Source of the DNA: Phycisphaerae bacterium
GTDB taxonomy: Bacteria > Planctomycetota > Phycisphaerae > Sedimentisphaerales > UBA12454
DNA length: 50,643 nucleotides
Reading direction: 5' to 3'
Assembly (NCBI GenBank): GCA_026386845.1
Contig: JAPLMW010000096.1
Location: forward strand, 1 to 50,643
This document shows, piece after piece, positions 44,068-50,643 of the stretch; position 1 is the first letter of the stretch; every line of letters begins with the position of its first letter. The position numbers and the translations under genes are program-made. The notes beneath the pieces were generated by a model. That model ran no database searches, was not told the DNA's origin, and worked only from the letters and a program-made list of their open reading frames with translations.

Positions 44068-44096
44068 TTGAAAAACGCAACAACTCCGATTATCAT
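44068..44096 (+). promoter_or_regulatory. Promoter of smpB, predicts a leaderless mRNA
   Basis: TTGAAA (44068-44073), a 17-nt spacer and TATCAT (44091-44096) are followed after 6 nt by the smpB ATG. The expected start of transcription coincides with the A of the start codon. There is no SD. Confidence 0.65.
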
Positions 44097-44102
44097 ACGG
44101 CA

Positions 44103-44588
44103 ATGAGCAAGGACGGGAAAAAAAGCGGTGCAGCACGCGTTCCAAAGATGGAGAACAAGCGGGCTTTTTTCGATTATGAAATCATCGAAAAAATAGAAGC
44201 CGGGATGGCACTTTTCGGCAGCGAAGTAAAATCACTCAGAGACGGCGGAGCCGACCTGTCAGGCGCTTACGCAAGGATTGACGATAATGAATGCTGGCTC
44301 GTCGGCTGTAATATCTCGCCATATAAACAGGCAGGCGTTCGAAATCACGAGCCGCTGCGAAAAAGAAAATTGCTGCTGCACAAAAGACAAATCAAAAAAA
44401 TATACGGCAAACTGCAGCAGAAAGGTTTTACACTTGTGCCGCTGCGGATATATTTTAGCGATAAAGGATTGGCAAAAATAGAACTGGCAATAGCGAGAGG
44501 AAAACGGCAATATGATAAACGCGACAAAATTACAAAGAGACAGCAAAAAAGCGATATCGACAAGAGTATGAGAAAATACAGGAAATAG
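44103..44588 (+). CDS. smpB: SsrA-binding protein SmpB
   Basis: SmpB brings tmRNA to stalled ribosomes for trans-translation. The 161-residue sequence has NKRAFFDYEIIEKIEAGMALFGSEVKSLRDGGADLSGAYA, the family RKRKLLLHKRQIKKIYGK and the basic tail KRDKITKRQQKSDIDKSMRKY that acts in the decoding centre. An N-terminal lysine-rich stretch of about 18 residues is extra. The matching tmRNA gene is not in this window. Confidence 0.95.
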   Translation: MSKDGKKSGAARVPKMENKRAFFDYEIIEKIEAGMALFGSEVKSLRDGGADLSGAYARIDDNECWLVGCNISPYKQAGVRNHEPLRKRKLLLHKRQIKKIYGKLQQKGFTLVPLRIYFSDKGLAKIELAIARGKRQYDKRDKITKRQQKSDIDKSMRKYRK

Positions 44589-44678
44589 TCATTAGTTGAT
44601 AGTTGTTAGTCGCCAGTAAAAAATGTCAAAAATCAAGGTGCAAAAATAAAAATGATATATCAAAAAAGAGATAAAAAA

Positions 44679-45572
44679 ATGAAAAAGATTTTTGCAATTT
44701 CGATAATTTTTTTGATTTGTACAATCGGGAAAACGGTAACAGATTCTAATAATACAATAGTGCCGGACTTCAATAACACAGCAGTGCCGGACACTAACAC
44801 CACAGCCGATTGTCTGGAAAAGATTAAACAATTAGAACGAGTTATAGAATCGCAGGAAAAAAGACTTGCGAAAACCACAGACGCTTTTAACAATCTCAAA
44901 AAACAATTAGACGAGCAAATTAAAGAAAATGAAAAATTGAAAGCCTTGCTACCAAAAGACAAAATAAACTCTGTTGTGCCTGCAGCAAGTTTTGACTCAA
45001 ATGATGGCATAGTTTATCACGGCAAAAAACGAGACCGATTATGGTTTTATAGAATGTATAAAGAATTTCAAAATAAAATAGCTTTCGTGGACGGCAAATA
45101 TATATACATCAAGAATAAGGCAATAGATTCTATTCCCAAAGAGCTTGTCCCAGAAGGTACTTTAATCAAGAATCCATCGGGCAAGGTGCTTCAGGTTCTT
45201 CGCCCAGGCGAAGCTATAATTTGGCAAAAAGGAACTAGCATCTCTTTTTCGCCAATAGGTGGCGGCGCAGCTCCAGATGATTTATGGCACAGAATAGCAA
45301 CCTCAGTTGCATCTACACCTGACATATTTTATCACGTAAAAGGATATAAAGACAAACTGGTTGATGACCAATCATTTTCGTATAATGGTTGTCTTGTTAG
45401 TGCTGGAACTTTTGAATATACTGATATATCAGGAGCGAAAAGAACTATACAAAGTTTCGCAGTCTACGAACCGCTAACAAGAGAACAATTTGCAGATGCA
45501 ATAAATAGCGGATTCATACTGACTAAACAAAGCAAGGTGGGAGATAAGACAATTGAGCAACCTATACTATAG
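44679..45572 (+). CDS. Hypothetical exported protein with coiled coil
   Basis: From the ATG at 44679 the protein begins MKKIFAISIIFLICTIGKTV, a signal peptide. A repeated NNT-type linker follows, then a coiled coil at about 45-95 (CLEKIKQLERVIESQEKRLA, NNLKKQLDEQIKENEKLKAL). The remaining about 190 residues form an unknown globular part (VDGKYIYIKNKAIDSIPKEL, PGEAIIWQKGTSISF). An in-frame ATG 27 nt earlier has no ribosome site. No family was recognised. It probably acts in the periplasm. Confidence 0.7.
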   Translation: MKKIFAISIIFLICTIGKTVTDSNNTIVPDFNNTAVPDTNTTADCLEKIKQLERVIESQEKRLAKTTDAFNNLKKQLDEQIKENEKLKALLPKDKINSVVPAASFDSNDGIVYHGKKRDRLWFYRMYKEFQNKIAFVDGKYIYIKNKAIDSIPKELVPEGTLIKNPSGKVLQVLRPGEAIIWQKGTSISFSPIGGGAAPDDLWHRIATSVASTPDIFYHVKGYKDKLVDDQSFSYNGCLVSAGTFEYTDISGAKRTIQSFAVYEPLTREQFADAINSGFILTKQSKVGDKTIEQPIL

Positions 45573-45626
45573 TTTATTCATAGATTTTTTCACCTTCTTC
45601 GTTTTAAAAGAAAAGGCAGGTGATTT

Positions 45627-45680
45627 ATGAGTTTGTTCAGGGCAGAATATAAGTATCGAAAAACAAATAAAAATTGTTGA
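45627..45680 (+). CDS. Possible 17-residue ORF
   Basis: ATG at 45627 follows AGGCAGGTG at good spacing and encodes MSLFRAEYKYRKTNKNC before TGA. It is too short for homology. It may be a small protein, a leader, or chance. Confidence 0.25.
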   Translation: MSLFRAEYKYRKTNKNC

Positions 45681-45723
45681 GGAACCCAAAGATGCCTAAT
45701 AATTCAGACGGTGGGCAAAATGT

Positions 45724-45948
45724 ATGCGTAATACTACTTTAATAATGACTGTAATAGCAGGTCTAATAGTAGGTTTCATATTATGGTTGATACTCCCAGA
45801 GCAGAAACCTAAAACATATTTGTTTCTGCAGAAGATGTGGCGATGGATTAAACTTCATCTACGTCATAAAGAAACTCCGGAGGAAGCTGCTGAACGGCAC
45901 CGTCACGAAAGGCTTGAGAGCGATGACCCTGATGTGTGGAAATCATAA
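45724..45948 (+). CDS. Small single-helix membrane protein
   Basis: The 74-residue protein has one membrane helix at about 7-25 (IMTVIAGLIVGFILWLIL) followed by a basic segment (KMWRWIKLHLRHKE) and an acidic end (EDDP-type, ESDDPDVWKS). No family was recognised. It lies between the exported hypothetical protein and the DUF1844 gene on the same strand and may share their transcript. Confidence 0.6.
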   Translation: MRNTTLIMTVIAGLIVGFILWLILPEQKPKTYLFLQKMWRWIKLHLRHKETPEEAAERHRHERLESDDPDVWKS

Positions 45949-46006
45949 TAAGGCTAAAGAAAAAAGGTGTTAAGAATATTGAAATAAGGTTAATTTGGTG
46001 GTCATT

Positions 46007-46393
46007 ATGGCAGAAGAAAAAAAACAGGAAAAGAAAATCATAATTGATGAAGACTGGAAGACAAAGGCGCAAAAAGAAAAAGAGGTCCTTAAGACAGAGG
46101 GAAAAACCGGAAAGGAGAATAAGGACTCCGAACAGCAGCAGTATCAACTGCCGCCGGGCGATTTCGGCGCCCTTGTCAGCCTGCTTGCAACACAGGCAAT
46201 GTTCGCGATGGGCATAATTACAACTGAAAAAGACAAAGAGCCGAAAAAAGACCTGCGGCTGGCAAAATTTCATATAGATATGCTCGAAGCACTCGAAGAA
46301 AAAACCAAGGGAAACCTGACGGAGCAGGAACAAAAATTTCTTTCAGACACATTGAGCCAGCTTCGTATGGGATTTGTCAATATGGCAGGATAA
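46007..46393 (+). CDS. DUF1844 family protein
   Basis: A charged N-terminus (about 1-50) precedes the DUF1844 core: LPPGDFGALVSLLATQAMFA, a lysine-rich break, LRLAKFHIDMLEALEEKTKG, then LTEQEQKFLSDTLSQLRMGF. The family is short, helical, frequent in planctomycetes and of unknown function. The ATG at 46007 is chosen, with GGTGGTC a few bases upstream. A TTG 12 nt earlier is less likely. The length is 128 residues. Confidence 0.88.
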   Translation: MAEEKKQEKKIIIDEDWKTKAQKEKEVLKTEGKTGKENKDSEQQQYQLPPGDFGALVSLLATQAMFAMGIITTEKDKEPKKDLRLAKFHIDMLEALEEKTKGNLTEQEQKFLSDTLSQLRMGFVNMAG

Positions 46394-46395
46394 AG

Positions 46396-46490
46396 ATAAG
46401 GAAGTAAGGAAGCAAAGAAGTAAGGATGTAAGGAATTCGTTTAGCGGCCGCCGCTTGAGGCGGCCAACCCCCGGCAAAGCCGGGGGCTAA
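46396..46490. repeat. Repeat cluster before trpC
   Basis: GATAAGGAAGTAAGGAAGCA-type repeats (46396-46432) are followed by GCGGCCGCCGCTTGAGGCGG (46443-46462) and the hairpin ACCCCCGGC-AAA-GCCGGGGGCTAA (46468-46490). The CGCTTGAGGCGG core also occurs at 31190. Confidence 0.65.
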
Positions 46491-46514
46491 TTGTCCAATC
46501 AACGAAAGACGCAT

Positions 46515-47324
46515 ATGTCCGATATCCTAAAACAAATACTGGCAGATAAACGAATCGAAGTCGAACGGCAGAAAAAGCTGGTTTCGCTCGAACAGCTCAA
46601 AGAGCAGATAAAAAATCTGCCTAAATGCCGAAATTTTCATAAGGCTGTAACAAAGCCGAACAAACGCGGCATAAATGTTATCGCTGAAGTCAAAAAGGCT
46701 TCGCCTTCAGCGGGCATTATCCGAAAAGATTTTCAGCCGATAGAGATTGCAAAAATTTATGAACAATGCGGCGCAGACGCCATAAGCGTTCTGACGGATG
46801 AAAAGTATTTTCAAGGCAAACTTGAATATCTAACGGCGGTTAAAAAAGCTGTAAGTGTGCCTGTGCTGCGCAAGGATTTTATCATTGATGAATATCAGAT
46901 ATATGAAGCACGCGCGGCCGGGGCCGATGCGATACTGCTCATTGCCGAGGCGTTTGAGCCGAATGAGGGAAAAATTATCGATTTGATGATTCTGGCGGCG
47001 GAACTATCGCTGACGACTCTGCTTGAAGTTCATAGCGCAGAAGAACTTCTGCGGGTAAGAGGCCTGATTGATTTTCCAAAGGCACATTACAGCGTTCTGG
47101 GCATAAACAACCGCGATTTAACGACAATGAAAGTGGATTTGAATACGACAATCCGACTTGCGGAACTTGCCGGTTTGATAAACGGCCTGGTCGCTGAAAG
47201 TGGAATAAAAACAAAAGCCGATGTTGAAAAGATAAAAAAAGCCGGTGTAACGGCTGTGCTTGTCGGCGAAACTCTCTGTAAGACTGGCGATATCGCCGAA
47301 AAGTTCAAGGAACTTTTTGAATAG
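46515..47324 (+). CDS. trpC: Indole-3-glycerol-phosphate synthase
   Basis: TrpC closes the indole ring in tryptophan biosynthesis (CdRP to indole-3-glycerol phosphate). From the ATG at 46515 it has 269 residues. The barrel motifs are VIAEVKKASPSAGII (catalytic Lys region), VLTDEKYFQGKLEYL, VLRKDFIIDEYQIYEARAAGADAILLI, TLLEVHS, LGINNRDL, and AESGI followed by LVGETL (phosphate site). No other trp gene is adjacent, so it is separate from an operon here. Confidence 0.95.
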   Translation: MSDILKQILADKRIEVERQKKLVSLEQLKEQIKNLPKCRNFHKAVTKPNKRGINVIAEVKKASPSAGIIRKDFQPIEIAKIYEQCGADAISVLTDEKYFQGKLEYLTAVKKAVSVPVLRKDFIIDEYQIYEARAAGADAILLIAEAFEPNEGKIIDLMILAAELSLTTLLEVHSAEELLRVRGLIDFPKAHYSVLGINNRDLTTMKVDLNTTIRLAELAGLINGLVAESGIKTKADVEKIKKAGVTAVLVGETLCKTGDIAEKFKELFE

Positions 47325-47354
47325 CCGGAAATAATAAAAAACAAAGGAGTCAAG

Positions 47355-47714
47355 ATGACAAATATTCTTCTTTATATTCTGGTGGGTCTTGCCGCAGGGA
47401 TATTAAGCGGGCTAATCGGTATCGGCGGCGGCATAATTGTTGTCCCCGCACTTGTTCTTTTGTTCGGCATGACTCAACATACGGCACAAGGCACAACTCT
47501 TGCTATGATGCTTCCGCCGATAGGGGCATTAGCCGTCTGGGCATATTACCAGAAGGGTCATATAGATTTTAAAGTTGCCGGTCTTTTGTGCATCGGTTTT
47601 CTCATCGGCGGTTTTTTCGGCGCAAACTTTGCGATGAAGATTGGCGAACAGATGCTAAGAAGAATTTTCGGAATAGTTTTCCTGGTAGTTTCGCTGAAGA
47701 TGATTTTCAAATAG
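47355..47714 (+). CDS. TauE/SafE family transporter, half-size
   Basis: The 119-residue membrane protein has the family signature GLAAGILSGLIGIGGGIIVVP near residue 12, TAQGTTLAMMLPPIGALAVW, and four hydrophobic helices. The ending IFGIVFLVVSLKMIF fits the second repeat border. Full members have two such halves (about 240-270 residues), so this is a single-repeat form that may dimerise. The substrate is probably an anion such as sulfite or a sulfonate, but it is not determinable here. SD is AAAGGAGT. The end overlaps the permease gene by 8 nt on the opposite strand. Confidence 0.88.
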   Translation: MTNILLYILVGLAAGILSGLIGIGGGIIVVPALVLLFGMTQHTAQGTTLAMMLPPIGALAVWAYYQKGHIDFKVAGLLCIGFLIGGFFGANFAMKIGEQMLRRIFGIVFLVVSLKMIFK

Positions 47715-48588
47715 CCTGGATGATTATCCCCGCCAAAACGCTTATGGCCACCAGAAGGCCGATGACAAAAAGCGTATTTTTGAAACTTTTGTTTTCCCTG
47801 ACAAGCACTAATAACCCCAGTCCCGCACTTGCAGACAATCCCGCAACCAATGAGCCGAAACTGATTGCACCGTCAGCGAACAGTTTAGCCAAAAGAACAG
47901 AGGCGAAACAATTGGGTATAAGTCCAATCAGCGACGCCAAAAACGGCTGAAATACTGTTCCGCCAAGGAGTATTTGTGCGATTCTTTTTTCGCCGATTTT
48001 TTCAACAATCAGATTCAATATGACCGAGAGAACTAACAAATAGATAAAAATTTTGATTGTATGCAGCAGCGGATGATAGACAAGAGCCTCAAATTTCGAA
48101 TGCTTTTCGTCTAAATGGTGAGAACAACAGCCTGAATGCCCCTTGGCATCATCACTGTGATTATCCGCATCAATCGGCTTGGCCGGTTTTGATGTCGGCA
48201 GACGCCGCAGGAGCAAATCAACGCCGATACCAGCGACTGTCGCGATACCTACTTTGATTGCGATAAGTGTCCAGACCATATGCGCTTTGCCCGGCATAGA
48301 CAAAAGCACCGGCACGGCCTCATCCGATGTTGAAATAAAAACAGCAAGTAATGTCCCGATGGATATCAGCCGTTTGACGTATAACGCCGAGCCTACCACT
48401 GAAAAACCGCATTGCGGTATGCATCCGAATAACGCGCCAATGACGGGATTAAATATACCGAATCTCGTCAGAACAGACCCCATCCGCTCACCGTAGCGGT
48501 ATTCGAGAAACGAAACCAGAAAATAAATAACCACCAGCAGCGGCAGCAGCTTTAACGTATCAACCAAGGCTTCTGTCAGAAAATTCAC
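47707..48588 (-). CDS. Putative heavy-metal/arsenic-type permease (ArsP_2-like)
   Basis: The 293-residue protein has about eight to ten membrane helices in two halves. Each half has a related motif: FGCIPQCGFSVVGSALYVKR (first, with CxxQC) and GLIPNCFASVLLAKLFADG (second). These fit the putative heavy-metal exporter family (also annotated as putative manganese transporter). The central loop (about 136-166) is rich in His, Asp and Cys (DADNHSDD, HSGCCSHHLDEKHS), which would suit metal binding. It lies 45 nt downstream of glnS. The substrate is unknown. Confidence 0.8.
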   Translation of the reverse strand: MNFLTEALVDTLKLLPLLVVIYFLVSFLEYRYGERMGSVLTRFGIFNPVIGALFGCIPQCGFSVVGSALYVKRLISIGTLLAVFISTSDEAVPVLLSMPGKAHMVWTLIAIKVGIATVAGIGVDLLLRRLPTSKPAKPIDADNHSDDAKGHSGCCSHHLDEKHSKFEALVYHPLLHTIKIFIYLLVLSVILNLIVEKIGEKRIAQILLGGTVFQPFLASLIGLIPNCFASVLLAKLFADGAISFGSLVAGLSASAGLGLLVLVRENKSFKNTLFVIGLLVAISVLAGIIIQAI

Positions 48589-48633
48589 TTTTTACCTTTT
48601 CAGTATCTATCTGTAGTTTACTTTATACACCGG

Positions 48634-50325
48634 TTATATACCGGCGTTTTTAATTTTTGCCCATTCATCGCGGAGGGTCGCAGTGCGATTGAAAATCAGT
48701 TTGCCGTCTTTACTGTCGGAATCGAGACAGAAATAGCCTAATCTTTCAAACTGCCATCTGCTCAAAGGCTTTGCGTCTTTTAAATAAGGCTCAATCTTGC
48801 AGCCGTTAAGGACTTTGAGTGAATTGGGGTTTATAAAAGCAGTGAAATCCTGACCTTCTCCGGTTTCGTCGGGGTTTTCCTTTGTAAAAAGATGTTCGTA
48901 GATTCTTGCCTCGGCGTCAATAGCGTTTTTGGCGCAGACCCAGTGCAGCGTTGATTTTACTTTTCTGCCGTCGGGCGCATCGCCGCCGCGGGTGGCGGGG
49001 TCGTAAGTGCATCGCAACTCAGTTATATTTCCCGCTGAATCTTTTATTACGTTTGTGCAGGTTATAAAATAAGCGTAGCGGAGGCGGACTTCCCTGCCGG
49101 GGGCGAGGCGATAAAACTTTTTCGGCGCTTCTTCCATAAAATCGTCGCGCTCAATATAAATTTCCCGTGAGAACGGGATTTGTCTTGTGCCTGCCGACGG
49201 GTCTTCGGGATTATTTATCGCATCAAGATATTCAACTTTCCCTTCCGGATAATTTTCTACTATTACCTTTAAAGGATTTAGAATTGCCATTACGCGAGGA
49301 CTTGATTTATTTAATTCTTCGCGCAGGCAGTGCTGAAGAAGAGCAAAATCGACCGTGCTGTTGAATTTATTTACACTTATTTTATCGCAGAAGTTTCTAA
49401 CGGCCTGCGGTGAATATCCTCTTCGCCTCATACCGCAGATTGTCGGCATTCTTGGGTCGTCCCAGCCCCAAACGCGGCCATCCTGCACAAGTTTGAGCAA
49501 TTTGCGTTTGCTCATAACGGTATATGTAAGGTTTAGCCTTGCAAATTCGATTTGCTGCGGATGATAAATTTCAAGTGCATCGAGAAACCAGTCGTAAAGC
49601 GGGCGGTGATTTTCAAATTCGAGTGTGCAGATTGAGTGCGTAATTTTTTCGATTGAATCCTCAATGCCGTGCGCCCAGTCATACATCGGGTATATGCACC
49701 ATTTATCGGCCGTGCGGTGATGTGATGCGTGGACAATCCTATACATCACGGGGTCGCGCATATTAAAGTTTGGATGAGCCATATCTATTTTCGCGCGGAG
49801 CGTTTTTGAACCGTCTGGAAATTCGCCTTTTCGCATTCTCTCAAACAGGTCGAGATTTTCCTCAACACTGCGATTGCGGTATGGACTATCCTTGCCGTTC
49901 TGCGTCGGCGTCCCCCGGCTCTGACGAATCTGTTCCGCGTTAAGGTCGCAGACATAGGCCTTGCCTTTTTTTATCAGGTTAATCGCCCGGTCGAACATCT
50001 GCTGAAAATAATCCGAGCCGAAGAAAAGATTTTTGCCCCAGTCCCAGCCGAGCCATTTGACATCTTCGATAATCGAATCGACATATTCCTGCTCTTCTTT
50101 TTCAGGATTGGTATCGTCGAAACGCAGATGGCATTTTCCGCCGAACTCGGCGGCTATTCCGAAATTCAGGCAGATGCTCTTTGCGTGGCCGATATGCAGA
50201 TAGCCGTTGGGTTCGGGCGGAAAGCGTGTAACGACCCTGCCGTCCCATTTGCCGCTCTTGCGGTCATCGGCGACAATTTGTCTTACAAAATCAAGTTTCT
50301 GCTGATTTTCATTTACCGAGGCCAT
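48634..50325 (-). CDS. glnS: Glutamine--tRNA ligase
   Basis: GlnRS charges tRNA-Gln directly. The 563-residue class I enzyme has [23 protein letters not shown] (HIGH), [50 protein letters not shown], and [11 protein letters not shown] (KMSKS-like). The C-terminal anticodon-binding beta barrels follow. It keeps the GlnRS-specific residues rather than those of GluRS. SD is AAAGG, with a consensus promoter upstream. Confidence 0.97.
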   Translation of the reverse strand: MASVNENQQKLDFVRQIVADDRKSGKWDGRVVTRFPPEPNGYLHIGHAKSICLNFGIAAEFGGKCHLRFDDTNPEKEEQEYVDSIIEDVKWLGWDWGKNLFFGSDYFQQMFDRAINLIKKGKAYVCDLNAEQIRQSRGTPTQNGKDSPYRNRSVEENLDLFERMRKGEFPDGSKTLRAKIDMAHPNFNMRDPVMYRIVHASHHRTADKWCIYPMYDWAHGIEDSIEKITHSICTLEFENHRPLYDWFLDALEIYHPQQIEFARLNLTYTVMSKRKLLKLVQDGRVWGWDDPRMPTICGMRRRGYSPQAVRNFCDKISVNKFNSTVDFALLQHCLREELNKSSPRVMAILNPLKVIVENYPEGKVEYLDAINNPEDPSAGTRQIPFSREIYIERDDFMEEAPKKFYRLAPGREVRLRYAYFITCTNVIKDSAGNITELRCTYDPATRGGDAPDGRKVKSTLHWVCAKNAIDAEARIYEHLFTKENPDETGEGQDFTAFINPNSLKVLNGCKIEPYLKDAKPLSRWQFERLGYFCLDSDSKDGKLIFNRTATLRDEWAKIKNAGI

Positions 50326-50365
50326 ATAAACCTTTAGTCTTTAACGCCTTAGAGTTAAAAAGGAA

Positions 50366-50394
50366 ATTATAAACTCCCCTATTATTATAGTCAA
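50366..50394 (-). promoter_or_regulatory. Consensus promoter of glnS
   Basis: On the minus strand TTGACT (50394-50389), a 17-nt spacer and TATAAT (50371-50366, perfect). The start would lie about 34 nt before the glnS ATG. Confidence 0.8.
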
Positions 50395-50414
50395 GAATGT
50401 AAAATTTAGCGGAT

Positions 50415-50642
50415 TTACAGTCTTTCGTATTTTATGACAGCCCTGTAGAGGCCGTTGATTCTTGAGCCTTCGACAATCAAGGGGGCGTATTTGTCATTTC
50501 GCGGCTGGAGCCTGATATTGTCCTGCGGTTCAAAAAAGACTCTTTTGAATGTTGTTTCGTGCGGCGTTGAAAGGCGAATGAAACAATCATCGCCGCTTCG
50601 CACTTCTGCGCCCGGCGAGAAAATAACGATATCGCCTTCAAT
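50415..50642 (-). CDS. S24/LexA-like peptidase domain protein, C-terminal part
   Basis: Only the last 75 residues are inside the window, and the start is beyond the right edge. GDIVIFSPGAEVRSGDDCFI, then FKRVFFEP and IRLQPRNDKYAPLI, follow the C-terminal half of the LexA/phage-repressor S24 peptidase fold. The lysine in TFKRVFFE is the likely general base. The Ser and any DNA-binding domain are not visible. It could be a repressor-type regulator, and whether it is LexA cannot be told. Confidence 0.7.
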   Translation of the reverse strand: MEGDIVIFSPGAEVRSGDDCFIRLSTPHETTFKRVFFEPQDNIRLQPRNDKYAPLIVEGSRINGLYRAVIKYERL

Positions 50643-50643
50643 A

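Overview
The window looks like a planctomycete chromosome, most likely Phycisphaerae. This is an inference from gene content: an S10-spc-alpha cluster without rpmD, an L22 with a long N-terminal extension, a three-helix SecE, a planctomycete-style RsmH N-terminus, few Shine-Dalgarno (SD) sites, and AP2/HNH and DUF1844 genes. No database search was possible.

Positions 1-1722 (minus strand) hold the start of a family 3 glycoside hydrolase, an rsmH broken by a small deletion, and initiator tRNA-Met. Positions 1769-35623 (minus strand, transcribed right to left) hold nearly the whole core gene-expression block: tRNA-Thr, tuf, rpmG, tRNA-Trp, secE, nusG, rplK, rplA, rplJ, rplL, rpoB, rpoC, rpsL, rpsG, fusA, then rpsJ through rplQ with secY, adk, map, infA, rpsD and rpoA, closed by a HIT protein. 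A strong terminator after rpsG and a promoter before rpsJ split this block into separate transcription units. Three related elements of 105-112 bp with near-perfect 17-bp inverted ends fill gaps in it (rpsQ/rplN, rplW/rplB, rpsL/rpsG). Each could form a stem that masks the next gene's ribosome-binding region. rpoB has no standard start codon in front of its conserved N-terminus.

Positions 36100-42200 are accessory: a tRNA with a CAU anticodon, an unknown 369-residue protein, and a complete EcoRI/RsrI-type restriction-modification pair sitting inside the two halves of an older, dead methylase-Mrr restriction gene. Next come repeats, a structured leader, a 39-residue ORF that resembles the N-terminus of the following AP2/HNH endonuclease, and tRNA-Val.

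Positions 42750-50643 hold a degenerate amidase-fold membrane protein, a PilZ protein, smpB (with a promoter that predicts a leaderless mRNA), small hypotheticals, a DUF1844 protein, trpC, a half-size TauE/SafE transporter, a putative heavy-metal permease, glnS, and the end of an S24/LexA-like gene. Intergenic DNA is crowded with short repeats: a 24-bp TTCGAC/GCTCAGGACAGG family, GC-rich hairpins ending in CTAA, and AT-rich GAAGATTGAAAATT tracts.
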